A stretch of DNA of 34,284 bases. Source: Planctomycetota bacterium (GTDB lineage Bacteria > Planctomycetota > UBA11346). Positions 1 to 8,665 of this stretch are shown here, one piece after another; the first letter of the stretch is position 1; every line of letters starts with the position of its first letter. Location: NCBI GenBank assembly GCA_028280785.1, contig JANQLF010000243.1:1-34284 (forward strand). Reading direction: 5' to 3'. A program made the translations under genes and the position numbers. The notes under the pieces were generated by a model. The model was not told where the DNA came from and ran no database searches. It saw only the letters and a list, made by a program, of their open reading frames with translations.

Positions 1-408
1 ATTTTAACCACCAAGGGCAATGACGATTGTCATTTAATTTTGCGCGGTGGTTCGAATGGTAGTAATTACGACATCGAATCAGTGGTTAAAACCGTAGAAA
101 CCTTGGATAAAAGTGGCTTACCATTACGCGTGATGATTGATGCCGGCAACGGCAACTGTAATCACGACCACGCGCAAATGCCGCAAGCGATTAAAAATGT
201 CGCTGACCAAATTGCCGCCGGCAATACGCACATCATGGGCATGATGATCGAAAGTAATTTAGTCGCGGGTCGCCAAGACATCAGCGAACAGATGCAATTT
301 GGTCAAAGCATTACCGACGCCTGCATCGGCTGGGATGATACGCGCAAGGCGCTTGAGCAAGTGGCTGAAGCAGTTAGCAAGCGCAACGCACGCGCGGCAA
401 CAGCTTAA
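1..408 (+). CDS. aroG: 3-deoxy-7-phosphoheptulonate synthase (DAHP synthase), C-terminal part
   Basis: This is the C-terminal 135 residues of a class I (AroG/AroF/AroH-type) DAHP synthase. The enzyme condenses phosphoenolpyruvate with erythrose 4-phosphate in the first step of the shikimate pathway in the cytosol. The reading frame is open from base 1, so the gene begins upstream of the window; an internal TTG at 40 is not the real start. Visible family segments are TTKGNDDCHLILRGG, then VMIDAGNGN in place of the usual VMIDxSHxN, then MMIESNLVAGRQ and SITDACIGWDDT close to the end. The change of SHAN to GNGN at the 'IDxSHxN' site is worth noting, although the rest is very typical. The C-terminus has the expected length. 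The stop overlaps by 4 bp the stop of the convergent small gene. Which allosteric isoform it is cannot be told without the N-terminus. Confidence 0.93.
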   Translation: MLTTKGNDDCHLILRGGSNGSNYDIESVVKTVETLDKSGLPLRVMIDAGNGNCNHDHAQMPQAIKNVADQIAAGNTHIMGMMIESNLVAGRQDISEQMQFGQSITDACIGWDDTRKALEQVAEAVSKRNARAATA

Positions 409-674
409 TTTTCCCAATGCACATGTACGATATCACCATTTGAATCATAAATCGTGATTCGAATCTCTTGGTCACTGGTATCAGTAATTATTTTCAACGC
501 ATCTTGAAAATTATCGACAATTATTGGTTCAATTTCCTGACCGCTCATAATTACACCTGGGTCCATATCATCTTGTTCTACCAGATACTGTCCCTTGAGT
601 ATTTCATAACGTTTAAGCCAATCGCGACTGCCCCGTTGATTTAATTCGAATAAAGTCGGACGCTTACTGTTCAT
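405..674 (-). CDS. hypothetical protein, 89 aa
   Basis: Small soluble acidic protein that I do not recognise. It has no signal peptide and no membrane segment. The N-terminal 30 residues are basic and polar (NSKRPTLFELNQRGSRDWLKRYE); the rest alternates acidic residues and beta-prone stretches, ending in IRITIYDSNGDIVHVHWEN. It lies 7 bp downstream of the sulfatase stop on the same strand and is probably the last gene of that transcript. It ends tail to tail with the DAHP synthase gene, sharing 4 bp. The compact spacing and absence of a better frame support it as a real gene; function is unknown. Confidence 0.6.
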   Translation of the reverse strand: MNSKRPTLFELNQRGSRDWLKRYEILKGQYLVEQDDMDPGVIMSGQEIEPIIVDNFQDALKIITDTSDQEIRITIYDSNGDIVHVHWEN

Positions 675-681
675 ATTTTGA

Positions 682-2145
682 TTACTTTATTAAATCCTGC
701 TTCGACCCCCACAGCGCCATTGGCGCTGAATTAGCGCATGGTTTTAATGCATCACGCTTAAACGTATAATCATCACGGTCTTTTAAATGAGCTTCGAGTG
801 CATCGCGGAACGGTGCTAATTTTTCGGTATCAGCCGACAAGTCTTTTTGCTCTTTGGGATCTTCGGTAAGATTAAATAACTGCTCTTCTTGGGTGTGGCC
901 AAACCACATATACTTGTAATCACCTTCAACGACGAAGTGATTGGCCGAGCCGCCGCTGTGTTCACCGAATAAACGCTCGCGTGTCGTTTCATTTTCACCG
1001 CGTAAAATTGGTGCGAGACTGCGACTATCGAGTTGATTATTTAATTCAGCTGGAATGTCGACACCACATAAATCTAAGACCGTAGCGCAGACATCTTCTA
1101 ATGAGACCAATTCATTACTGATGCTCTGTTTTAAATCCATATTACGCCAGGCGATAAAGAACGGAATGTGGGCTGAGCTTTCATAACCCAATGATTTACG
1201 CCATAAATGGTGGTCGCCGAGCATTTCACCGTGGTCGGTTGTAAAAATAATAATCGTTGGTTCTTTAGTCCGATCAGAGCCATATTCAAAAAAGCGCTGC
1301 AGCACATACTGAACGCGATCATCAATGTGATTAATTAAGCCCCAATAACCGGATGCTGCATCTTGCATTTCACTGAGTGCAAAAGGACCTGTCGGTGAAA
1401 CGGGCGGAATGCCTTTGGGTATTTCTTTGAACTCTGGTGTCCACTCACTGATACTCGGCTGCCAATCGTGGCGCCTGAAATATTTATCAAAGTATGCTTG
1501 TGGTGGAATTAACGGCGGATGCGGTGCAAAGAAACTTAAATGCAAAAAGAACGGACAACTCGGATCGCGTGTCTTGGTTAAGAAATCAACAGCGCAGTCA
1601 GCAAGCCATGACGACTGATGGAATTTTTCGTCTTTATCCCAAGGACGCGCCACCCGCCCGTTACCATTTTGACCAATATTACACGGATGGAAATCACCGT
1701 GCTGCTGCTTCATCCAATCAGCCCAATCGTTTACGGGCTGCATCGGTGTTTCCCAGCGATCGTTCATGCTTTCACTACGAATCATGTGGTCATAGCCGTA
1801 GCGTTTGCGCTGAGGGAATAAATGTAATTTACCAATTAATTGGGTTTGATAACCGTTTTGCCCAAGCAGACCTGGGAGCGTAAACGGTGGATCCCATTCC
1901 AAGCCATCGGCATAACCACGCAAACCATGGGTCACTGGATGTAGTCCGGTTAATAAACTGCGCCGTGCCGCAATACACGATGGGCACGTTGTATAGGCAC
2001 GTTTAAAATTGACCCCGCCTGCAGCAAGTTCGTCTAAGACTGGTGTTTCAAGCGGTAAGTCGGGACCATTAATACCCAGGCCGTCAAAACGTTGTTGATC
2101 AGTGGTAATTAAAAGGACGTTTGGTCGTTCTGCTGTTGCTGTCAT
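682..2145 (-). CDS. Type I sulfatase (alkaline phosphatase superfamily)
   Basis: Sulfatase of 487 residues that hydrolyses sulfate esters, probably of a polysaccharide or similar substrate. The N-terminal strand NVLLITTDQQR carries the metal-binding aspartate (Asp16). The activation site is CPSCIAARRSLLTG, in which Cys57 is the residue expected to become formylglycine. The core reads C-I-A-A-R, so the usual proline of CxPxR is alanine; C/S-x-A/P-x-R is known to be accepted by anaerobic sulfatase-maturating enzymes. Further on are IIIFTTDHGEMLGDH (second metal and substrate region) and a typical C-terminal subdomain with the phrase LFNLTEDPKEQKDL. There is no clear signal peptide, so it may act in the cytoplasm or be exported by another route. 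It lies 59 bp after the exported phosphatase gene and 7 bp before the 89-residue gene. Substrate cannot be assigned. Confidence 0.93.
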   Translation of the reverse strand: MTATAERPNVLLITTDQQRFDGLGINGPDLPLETPVLDELAAGGVNFKRAYTTCPSCIAARRSLLTGLHPVTHGLRGYADGLEWDPPFTLPGLLGQNGYQTQLIGKLHLFPQRKRYGYDHMIRSESMNDRWETPMQPVNDWADWMKQQHGDFHPCNIGQNGNGRVARPWDKDEKFHQSSWLADCAVDFLTKTRDPSCPFFLHLSFFAPHPPLIPPQAYFDKYFRRHDWQPSISEWTPEFKEIPKGIPPVSPTGPFALSEMQDAASGYWGLINHIDDRVQYVLQRFFEYGSDRTKEPTIIIFTTDHGEMLGDHHLWRKSLGYESSAHIPFFIAWRNMDLKQSISNELVSLEDVCATVLDLCGVDIPAELNNQLDSRSLAPILRGENETTRERLFGEHSGGSANHFVVEGDYKYMWFGHTQEEQLFNLTEDPKEQKDLSADTEKLAPFRDALEAHLKDRDDYTFKRDALKPCANSAPMALWGSKQDLIK

Positions 2146-2204
2146 AGGATGGCTCGCTTGTAGCCAATCCTATTCATAACAGCCTCACCGCAAGATGAGC
2201 AGGG

Positions 2205-2837
2205 CTATTCTTTGGCTTTCGCTTCGACCTTTGGTTTTTCTTCGGCTTTAGCCTTTGGCTTTTGTGTTTTAGATTTAGCCAAGACTGCTGTTTTCATTTT
2301 TGTCGCATCAATTTTATTCAGCAATTTCGGTATATTTTTGTAAAACGTCGAATGAAATCCATAACCACCGTTATACAATTCATCTATTGCGTCCTTTTTA
2401 GACCATCCCTGAAACACAATGCGATAAGCAGCACAAACAGCGCCAGTACGATCACTCCCATGCCAACAGTGCACCACAATTGGTTTGGGGGCATCTTGAA
2501 TTAAAACCAAGGCTTCAATTAATTGCTCTTGGGTAATAGATCCAGCATTCATTTCGACGCGAAATAATTTTAACTTGGTGTCTTCAGCCTCATCATCATC
2601 GCTATGATGATCGCGTAGATTAAAAACCGATTTGATACCGAATTTTTCGATCTCTTGCATACCGTCATCATCAGGCTGTTCACTTCGATAAACCTTATCG
2701 TCTAACTTATAAAAATTCTCAACTTCACTGCCGATCACCTCTTTGGCCCATGTATCTGGGCGCACACGCATGATCGCTTCACCTTCTTCGGCTGCGAATA
2801 AAGAAGCTACGAATAAAATTAATATAAGTGGACGCAT
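2205..2837 (-). CDS. Exported tyrosine/dual-specificity phosphatase-like protein
   Basis: 210-residue protein of the cysteine phosphatase superfamily. A signal peptide is visible (MRPLILILFVASLFAAEEG), so it should act in the periplasm or outside the cell. The catalytic P-loop is HCWHGSDRTG, with nucleophile Cys124 and Arg130 in the C-x5-R arrangement. The early KVYRSEQP and FGIKSVFNLRDH segments are typical of bacterial dual-specificity-type phosphatases; an acidic stretch (DDDEAEDTK) follows. The last 25 residues are a low-complexity Lys/Ala/Glu/Pro tail (KPKAKAEEKPKVEAKAKE), perhaps for surface or nucleic-acid/polymer contact. It starts 8 bp after the ilvD stop and is presumably co-transcribed with it, which is an odd pairing. 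The substrate could be a phosphoprotein, a phosphoinositide-like molecule or a small phosphate ester. Confidence 0.85.
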   Translation of the reverse strand: MRPLILILFVASLFAAEEGEAIMRVRPDTWAKEVIGSEVENFYKLDDKVYRSEQPDDDGMQEIEKFGIKSVFNLRDHHSDDDEAEDTKLKLFRVEMNAGSITQEQLIEALVLIQDAPKPIVVHCWHGSDRTGAVCAAYRIVFQGWSKKDAIDELYNGGYGFHSTFYKNIPKLLNKIDATKMKTAVLAKSKTQKPKAKAEEKPKVEAKAKE

Positions 2838-2845
2838 AATAACTC

Positions 2846-4690
2846 CTACATCTTCAGCAAGCTAAGGTCACGAACAGCACCTTTGTCCGCTGAGGTAGCC
2901 ATCGCAGCGTAGGCTTGCAGCGCTTTGCTCACGACGCGTTCGCGGCCAAGTGGCAGCCACCCATCATCCTTGGCATCCATAGCCGCACGGCGTTTGTTTA
3001 ATTCGTCATCACTGATATCGATGTCGATGCTGCGTTTTGGAATATCAATCTTAATCGTATCACCTTCTTCAATTAATCCGATCGGACCTTGCTCACCGGC
3101 TTCAGGAGAAACATGGCCGATAGATAAACCGGAAGTACCGCCGGAAAAACGTCCATCGGTAATTAAGGCACAGTCTTTACCAAGACCTTTAGATTTTAAA
3201 TACGAGGTCGGATACAACATTTCCTGCATACCCGGTCCGCCGCGTGGGCCTTCGTAACGAATAATGACCACGTCGCCTTTAACTATTTTACCAGTTAAAA
3301 TACCGTTGACCGCATCTTCTTGACTTTCAAAAACTTTTGCTGGACCAGAAAAAACCCAGATGCTTTCATCAACACCAGCTGTTTTCACGATGCAACCGTT
3401 TGGCGCTAAATTGCCATATAAAACTGCTAATCCACCTTCTTTGCTGTAAGCATGTTCCATACTACGAATGCAGCCATTTTCACGATCAGTATCAAGTGAC
3501 CAACGTTCGCTTTGGGTAAATGGATTCACACTTGGGCGATTAGCAGGTGCTGCTGAATATAATTCTTTAACACTGGCATCCTCAGTGGTAACAATATCAC
3601 AGCGATCAAGCGCTGCGCCAATGGTACCACTGTGCACGTTTTTCGCGCCTTCATTAATTAATCCGCCGCGACGTAATTCAGCTAAAATACCCAGTACACC
3701 ACCAGCACGGTGTACATCTTCCATATGAAATTTATTCGTCGATGGTGCTACCTTACACAAACATGGTGTATCAAGTGATAAACGGTTCATGTCTTGCATG
3801 GTAAATGCAAGCTCGGCCTCTTGGGCAACTGCTAATAAATGCAAAACGGTATTTGTCGAACCACCCATGGCGATGTCTAAACGCATGGCATTTTCAAAAG
3901 CTTCGAAACTGGCTATCGAACGTGGCAAAACGCTGTCATCATCATCTTGATAATATTGCTTGCACACTTTAACCACGGTGCGCGCTGCTTCTAAAAATAA
4001 TTCTTTGCGATCACTATGCGTTGCGAGTAAGGAACCGTTACCAGGTAAACTTAAACCAAGTGCCTCAGTTAAACAATTCATTGAATTCGCGGTAAACATG
4101 CCTGAACAGGAACCGCAAGTTGGACAAGCACTACGCTCGTATTCAGCCATTGCTTCATCGCTAACGTTGGGGTCAGCACCAGCCACCATTGCGTCAACTA
4201 AATCGAGTCGTTTTTCTTCACCATCAATAACGGCTTTACCTGCCTCCATCGGTCCGCCAGAAACAAATACCGTTGGAATATTTAGGCGCATCGTCGCCAA
4301 TAACATACCCGGCGTAATTTTATCGCAGTTGGAAATACAAATTAATGCGTCTGCACAATGGGCGTTAACCATATACTCAACCGAGTCGGCAATTAATTCA
4401 CGTGATGGCAAGGAATAGAGCATGCCACCGTGGCCCATCGCAATGCCATCATCAACTGCGATAGTGTTAAATTCTTTGGCGATGGCTCCCGCAGCTTCAA
4501 TTTCGCGCGCCACCATTTGACCCAGGTCCTTGAGGTGAACGTGCCCTGGTACGAACTGGGTAAACGAGTTGGCCACCGCAATAATCGGCTTACCAAAATC
4601 GTCGTCTTTTACACCGGTCGCACGCCACAGTGCACGAGCACCAGCCATGTTACGGCCGTGAGTGGATGTCTTACTACGATAGTCGGGCAT
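2846..4690 (-). CDS. ilvD: Dihydroxy-acid dehydratase
   Basis: Full-length IlvD (614 residues; E. coli 616). It dehydrates 2,3-dihydroxy-isovalerate and 2,3-dihydroxy-3-methylvalerate in valine, leucine and isoleucine synthesis in the cytosol. The protein opens with [20 protein letters not shown] and has [28 protein letters not shown] (Cys122), [13 protein letters not shown] (Cys195 as expected cluster ligand) and [19 protein letters not shown]. Around residue 50 it reads FVPGHVHL, as in E. coli, rather than carrying the extra cysteine of plant-type [2Fe-2S] enzymes, so an oxygen-sensitive [4Fe-4S] cluster is the likely form. An AGAGAGG-like Shine-Dalgarno, AGAGAGG (4699-4705), sits 8 bp before the ATG. 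The phosphatase gene follows after 8 bp. The divergent pyruvate kinase gene is across a roughly 240-bp spacer. No leader peptide or T-box was seen. Confidence 0.98.
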   Translation of the reverse strand: MPDYRSKTSTHGRNMAGARALWRATGVKDDDFGKPIIAVANSFTQFVPGHVHLKDLGQMVAREIEAAGAIAKEFNTIAVDDGIAMGHGGMLYSLPSRELIADSVEYMVNAHCADALICISNCDKITPGMLLATMRLNIPTVFVSGGPMEAGKAVIDGEEKRLDLVDAMVAGADPNVSDEAMAEYERSACPTCGSCSGMFTANSMNCLTEALGLSLPGNGSLLATHSDRKELFLEAARTVVKVCKQYYQDDDDSVLPRSIASFEAFENAMRLDIAMGGSTNTVLHLLAVAQEAELAFTMQDMNRLSLDTPCLCKVAPSTNKFHMEDVHRAGGVLGILAELRRGGLINEGAKNVHSGTIGAALDRCDIVTTEDASVKELYSAAPANRPSVNPFTQSERWSLDTDRENGCIRSMEHAYSKEGGLAVLYGNLAPNGCIVKTAGVDESIWVFSGPAKVFESQEDAVNGILTGKIVKGDVVIIRYEGPRGGPGMQEMLYPTSYLKSKGLGKDCALITDGRFSGGTSGLSIGHVSPEAGEQGPIGLIEEGDTIKIDIPKRSIDIDISDDELNKRRAAMDAKDDGWLPLGRERVVSKALQAYAAMATSADKGAVRDLSLLKM

Positions 4691-4932
4691 GACTTGAGCC
4701 TCTCTGATTGGGCCGCTAAGAATGGGGCTGAAAGTCTCCAGTCAAATTATATGGGACCAAATACCGGGCATATTGCCTATATTTAGCACGATAATCCATT
4801 GTAGCTGGTGATCTTAGAAGCCTAAACCACAATTAATCACATAGCATGGCTTGCCAGGATCGATGCCATATTAAATTAACAGCAATGCCTGACAGTTTTA
4901 CTACCTATTTTCATCGCAAGATTGATGATGAC

Positions 4933-6366
4933 ATGCGCTCTGCGCGCGGCATCAAACAGACTAAAATTGTAGCAACCGTTGGCCCAAGCAGCGAAGATGA
5001 AGCAACGCTCAAGGGCATGTATCAAAACGGCATGAACGTTGCACGCTTCAACATGAGCCATGGTGAGCACGCGGATCATGAACGACGATTACAGTTGGTT
5101 CATTACTTAAGCTTAGAAATGCAACGGCCGATTGCCGTGTTGGTTGATTTACAGGGACCGAAAATTCGCACTGGCCGATTAAAAGATAATGAACCAGTCA
5201 TGCTCGATGCCGGTCGACAGATTTGCATCAGCACCCGCGATATAGAAGAGGGCACCGCAGAATTAGTCGGCACCACGTATCCCGATTTACATAAAGACGT
5301 CAGTGTCGGCACCAGCATTTTAATTAACGATGGTAAATTGAACCTCAAAGTGATTCGCGTTGATGATCGCGATATTCATTGTGAAATAATCGTAGGTGGA
5401 GAATTAAGCAATAACAAAGGCATTAATTTACCCGATGCCAGTATCACCGCACCACCCTTATCAGAAAAAGATGAGCAAGATTTAGAATGGGCGCTGCGCA
5501 ATAACATCGATTACATTGCTTTAAGTTTTGTACGTCATGCTGAAGATGTCTCAAATCTGAAAAAACGCATCATTGATGCAGGTAAACGCATTCCTGTTAT
5601 TGCAAAAATTGAGCGTCCTGAAGCGGTCAATAATATCGAAGAAATTCTACGTGTTACCGATGGCATTATGGTGGCCCGTGGTGACCTCGGCATTGAAATA
5701 AGCACCGAGCGCTTACCCGTCGTTCAAAAACACTTAATTCAACGCGCGAATGCACATGGTCGTTTAGTTATTACCGCAACGCAAATGCTTGAATCGATGA
5801 TTGACAATCCGATTCCAACACGAGCTGAAACATCTGATGTTGCGAATGCGATTTTTGATGGCACCGATGCGGTTATGTTATCTGGTGAAACTGCCAGCGG
5901 CTCCTATCCGGTTGAAGCTGTTGCTGAAATGAAGCGCATCGCCATTGAGGCAGAAGCCAGCCATTTTGTTCCGCAAAATAAAGCTGATCGCGAATTATCA
6001 CACTTTAGTAATATTGATTATTCACTCACTATATCTGCCCAATATCTCGCGCGCGAACTGAGCGCCATGGGTGTCATGTTATTCAGTCATGGCAGTGAAA
6101 AAGCGCATCTAATTAGTAAATTGCGTAGTAAATTTCCGTATTTATGCGTTTGCTATAGTGAAGCTATCTGGAGACGCATGTCCTTATTTTGGGGCGTTGT
6201 TCCATTGTGGGTCGAATTCCAGGAAGATCAGGACGAATTAGTTGAAGCTGGTATCCAAGATGCCATTCGGCATCGCTTACTTGATCCAAACCGACGTGGT
6301 GACCTGGTTGTCCTGCTTGGCTATGGTGCTACTGGCGGGAATTCACTTAAAGTCATTCATTTGTGA
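4933..6366 (+). CDS. pyk: Pyruvate kinase
   Basis: Converts phosphoenolpyruvate and ADP to pyruvate and ATP, the last step of glycolysis. Family landmarks are KQTKIVATVGPSS at the N-terminus, VARFNMSHGEHADH, the flexible B domain from about residue 70 to 165, the catalytic-lysine segment PVIAKIERPEAV, GIMVARGDLGIEI and ITATQMLESMI, then TRAETSDVANAIFDGTDAVMLSGETA, followed by the C-terminal regulatory-type domain. I chose the ATG at 4933, giving 477 residues, because bacterial enzymes begin only about 5-10 residues before the KTKIV strand. In-frame ATGs at 4846 and 4885 would add 29 or 16 residues without homology; none of the three has a convincing Shine-Dalgarno, so the start is uncertain. 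The gene is divergent from ilvD and convergent with the next gene. Confidence 0.96.
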   Translation: MRSARGIKQTKIVATVGPSSEDEATLKGMYQNGMNVARFNMSHGEHADHERRLQLVHYLSLEMQRPIAVLVDLQGPKIRTGRLKDNEPVMLDAGRQICISTRDIEEGTAELVGTTYPDLHKDVSVGTSILINDGKLNLKVIRVDDRDIHCEIIVGGELSNNKGINLPDASITAPPLSEKDEQDLEWALRNNIDYIALSFVRHAEDVSNLKKRIIDAGKRIPVIAKIERPEAVNNIEEILRVTDGIMVARGDLGIEISTERLPVVQKHLIQRANAHGRLVITATQMLESMIDNPIPTRAETSDVANAIFDGTDAVMLSGETASGSYPVEAVAEMKRIAIEAEASHFVPQNKADRELSHFSNIDYSLTISAQYLARELSAMGVMLFSHGSEKAHLISKLRSKFPYLCVCYSEAIWRRMSLFWGVVPLWVEFQEDQDELVEAGIQDAIRHRLLDPNRRGDLVVLLGYGATGGNSLKVIHL

Positions 6367-6389
6367 ATTTATACTTGTGTAGTGTTTTC

Positions 6390-6962
6390 TTAGTCCAAAG
6401 ACTCAACTATCTCAGTTAACTCTTTGAGCTGCAATAACCCTGTTGTATCTTCTAATTTGAGAAACTCTATATATCCCAATTTCATCTCGACATTATATTC
6501 ACCAACGCCGTGATCGAGTATTATAAATAGAGCACCACCAATATCGTTTTGTGTTTCTTCTGAATAATCTTCATGATAAAGTTTTAAATCTACTTTTCCG
6601 CCTCTTATTTCATATTCGAAATAAACATCGTCCGAATCAATTTCTATTCCATTGTAGTTTATAGTAAGAAATCCAATCGGACGGCGAAACCCGGTTATTT
6701 TGTAGTCAGCATCTTTTGGCGCAGCTGCACACAAATTAATTACATCATCGAAATATTTCTTATCGCCATCAGCCGAGACGACCACTTCATTGCCACTCAC
6801 TTCGAAGACTAATCCCTCTGAATATTCTTTGATTTTATCATTGGCTTTCGCAAACATTGGGTCAGAGCCATCTCTTATATTTTTTATTTTATCGATGTTC
6901 TTTGAAACCCAGTTCCAAAAACGTTCTTCCCTGGTCTCTTTAGACTTGAAAAAGCTCAACAT
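6390..6962 (-). CDS. hypothetical protein, 190 aa
   Basis: Soluble protein that I cannot assign. It begins MLSFFKSKETREERFWNWVSKN; this Phe-Lys-rich start with a FWNW motif recurs in small uncharacterised bacterial proteins. The rest is acidic and mixed alpha/beta, with no signal peptide or membrane segment. I chose the ATG at 6962 because an AGGGA ribosome-binding site (6969-6973) lies 6 bp upstream; the frame stays open to an ATG at 7010, which would add 16 residues with no such site. It is the last gene of the minus-strand accessory cluster, 69 bp downstream of a small membrane protein, and faces pyruvate kinase. Confidence 0.72.
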   Translation of the reverse strand: MLSFFKSKETREERFWNWVSKNIDKIKNIRDGSDPMFAKANDKIKEYSEGLVFEVSGNEVVVSADGDKKYFDDVINLCAAAPKDADYKITGFRRPIGFLTINYNGIEIDSDDVYFEYEIRGGKVDLKLYHEDYSEETQNDIGGALFIILDHGVGEYNVEMKLGYIEFLKLEDTTGLLQLKELTEIVESLD

Positions 6963-7031
6963 GTACGATCCCTGATTTCTATAAATATCACAATCTCGTA
7001 TTCTAATCAAGAATTTTATAGGGGTGGCTAA

Positions 7032-7436
7032 CTACCATTCGTGCACGCATTCTGCCAGACCCGATAACATAAAAACATCAAGTAGCAGTATAGACAAAGG
7101 AATTATTACCCAGCGATGCCTCACATTTTTTAGCACTTCTTTATTCCTGCAGTTAATAAATAGAAAAACAATGCTCAACACAAACGATCTCAGCAGGATG
7201 CTGATTACGCTATTCCACATAGGTTCAGCACGCCATGAACCCGGAAGGCCCATATAGAGTAATGATTGGGCGATGACATATACACAGGAAAGCAATGCTG
7301 TTTGGCACCCGGTGATAAACATCCAAGATGTTAAACAATGATATTTGCTTCTGAGCCCACACATTATAGCAAATACGATAAGGACTAACGAGGTCCATTC
7401 CAAGAGATCATATGGGATAATGGATATTTCCAGCAT
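7032..7436 (-). CDS. hypothetical integral membrane protein, 134 aa
   Basis: Predicted inner-membrane protein with about four hydrophobic helices: roughly residues 10-26 (EWTSLVLIVFAIMCGL), 34-58, 75-100 (SILLRSFVLSIVFLFINC) and 107-125 (IIPLSILLLDVFMLSGLA). There are no recognisable catalytic motifs. The frame is open up to an ATG at 7466, but that would overlap the upstream gene by 23 bp. The ATG at 7436 begins just after the upstream stop (7444), with GGTAG a few bases before it, and is preferred. The position right behind the beta-propeller gene suggests co-transcription and perhaps a shared membrane role. Confidence 0.65.
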   Translation of the reverse strand: MLEISIIPYDLLEWTSLVLIVFAIMCGLRSKYHCLTSWMFITGCQTALLSCVYVIAQSLLYMGLPGSWRAEPMWNSVISILLRSFVLSIVFLFINCRNKEVLKNVRHRWVIIPLSILLLDVFMLSGLAECVHEW

Positions 7437-7443
7437 GTGTATT

Positions 7444-8649
7444 CTACCAGCCAACGAACCTAGCAAAAACTACATCAGTTTTGGCACCACCTGCTTCCAT
7501 AGCACTTAACCCTGTCACATAAATGCAATCATTGTATGCATAACACATAGATCGAATGTCAAAACCATTCTTTGGATCGATATCGAAAACGTGCTTTTTC
7601 AGCAAATTGCCATTTTCATCATACTTCAACAGAAACGACTGTGCATTCATCAAATGTGACATGGGGTCATTATGGTTATTATCAAAAAACACACAGATGA
7701 ATATGTCATTACTCGAATTACACGTAATCAAACGGAATAATTTTACTTTATTGTCCAAATTTAACGTTTTAGACCAAATTTCATTGCCGTTACTATCTAC
7801 TTTTTTCAATATTTTAACTTCACTACAATTTCCAGCAATATACTGGTAACCAGACAGCACTATATTATCACTGCTATCTTGGCAAAGGCTATGTGCAATA
7901 AAATTATTATCATAATGCTTTGACCACAGCTCTTCTCTTTGTGCATTGATCTTTTTCAATACCATTCCTTTAAAAATATTTGTTTTCATATCATTACTGA
8001 ATTCGTTGAAACTTAAAAAAAGACCTCCTGTTTCGGATTCACATATATTTATTGAATGGATATCATAGGTGCACTTCTTTTTTCGAGTCCACAAGACGTC
8101 TCCGTTCACATTCACACAATCAATATAAACATGTGGCTCGTAATTTTTATGTGGGCGATTTTTGAGGCATGCATGCTGTTTCGACATTCTCAATAAGTAA
8201 ATCAAATTACTGTTATCTATACACATACTCCGCACAGTCGATGCATCTTGAATATCAAGTTTTTTGCTCCAGATAAATTTCCCATTATTATCGAATCTGG
8301 AAACAAATTCACCTTGATCACCATGCTTTCCCGGATCACCTTTTGATATGAGATAGACGTTGCCATCGCTATCACAGCATATTGAACGCCCGTCTCGACT
8401 TTTATCGTAATTTGCGAAATTATTCGGAGCTATCCACGCTCTATCTCCACGCTGATTACATTTAATTAAAACGTCGCCGCCAGATATGAAAATATTTCCG
8501 TTTTGATCACTACTCATACCGTTCATGCTAGGAACATCTGACCATATCTGTACACGAACTACTGGATCAGTGTAATAAATCCCCGCCAGTAAAATTCCAA
8601 TTACAACAAAGAATCCGACTATGCTAAGGATTTTATTTGAGCGCTGCAT
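7444..8649 (-). CDS. Membrane-anchored seven-repeat beta-propeller protein
   Basis: 401 residues with one N-terminal hydrophobic helix (about residues 7-24, ILSIVGFFVVIGILLAGIYY), which should anchor the rest outside the inner membrane. The remainder has seven imperfect repeats of about 50 residues. They start near residues 44, 89, 141, 199, 254, 307 and 367, each with the pattern S-[MIL]-C-x-D-x2-G-N-[IV]-[YF] or close to it. Most end in a strand such as DNNGKFIWSKKLDI or DSNGNEIWSKTLNL. This pattern is that of SBBP/PQQ-like beta-propellers, and the count suggests a closed seven-bladed ring. Cysteine at the third repeat position in six of the blades is unusual. It starts 16 bp after the enolase-superfamily gene and is probably in the same operon. 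A scaffold or ligand-binding role is likely; no enzyme activity can be inferred. Confidence 0.78.
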   Translation of the reverse strand: MQRSNKILSIVGFFVVIGILLAGIYYTDPVVRVQIWSDVPSMNGMSSDQNGNIFISGGDVLIKCNQRGDRAWIAPNNFANYDKSRDGRSICCDSDGNVYLISKGDPGKHGDQGEFVSRFDNNGKFIWSKKLDIQDASTVRSMCIDNSNLIYLLRMSKQHACLKNRPHKNYEPHVYIDCVNVNGDVLWTRKKKCTYDIHSINICESETGGLFLSFNEFSNDMKTNIFKGMVLKKINAQREELWSKHYDNNFIAHSLCQDSSDNIVLSGYQYIAGNCSEVKILKKVDSNGNEIWSKTLNLDNKVKLFRLITCNSSNDIFICVFFDNNHNDPMSHLMNAQSFLLKYDENGNLLKKHVFDIDPKNGFDIRSMCYAYNDCIYVTGLSAMEAGGAKTDVVFARFVGW

Positions 8650-8665
8650 AGAGATACTAACGCTA

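Noticed and set aside
1409-1883. Two overlapping open frames on + opposite the first sulfatase
   Set aside because: They lie wholly inside the well-supported sulfatase gene on the other strand, have no recognisable protein features and no ribosome-binding site.
4393-4786. Open frames on both strands across the 5' end of ilvD and its upstream spacer
   Set aside because: They are antisense or out-of-frame to IlvD, whose sequence is full length and unambiguous; translated products look random.
4691-4932. T-box or attenuator leader for ilvD
   Set aside because: No T-box consensus, no leader peptide rich in branched-chain residues and no terminator/antiterminator pair could be found in the spacer.
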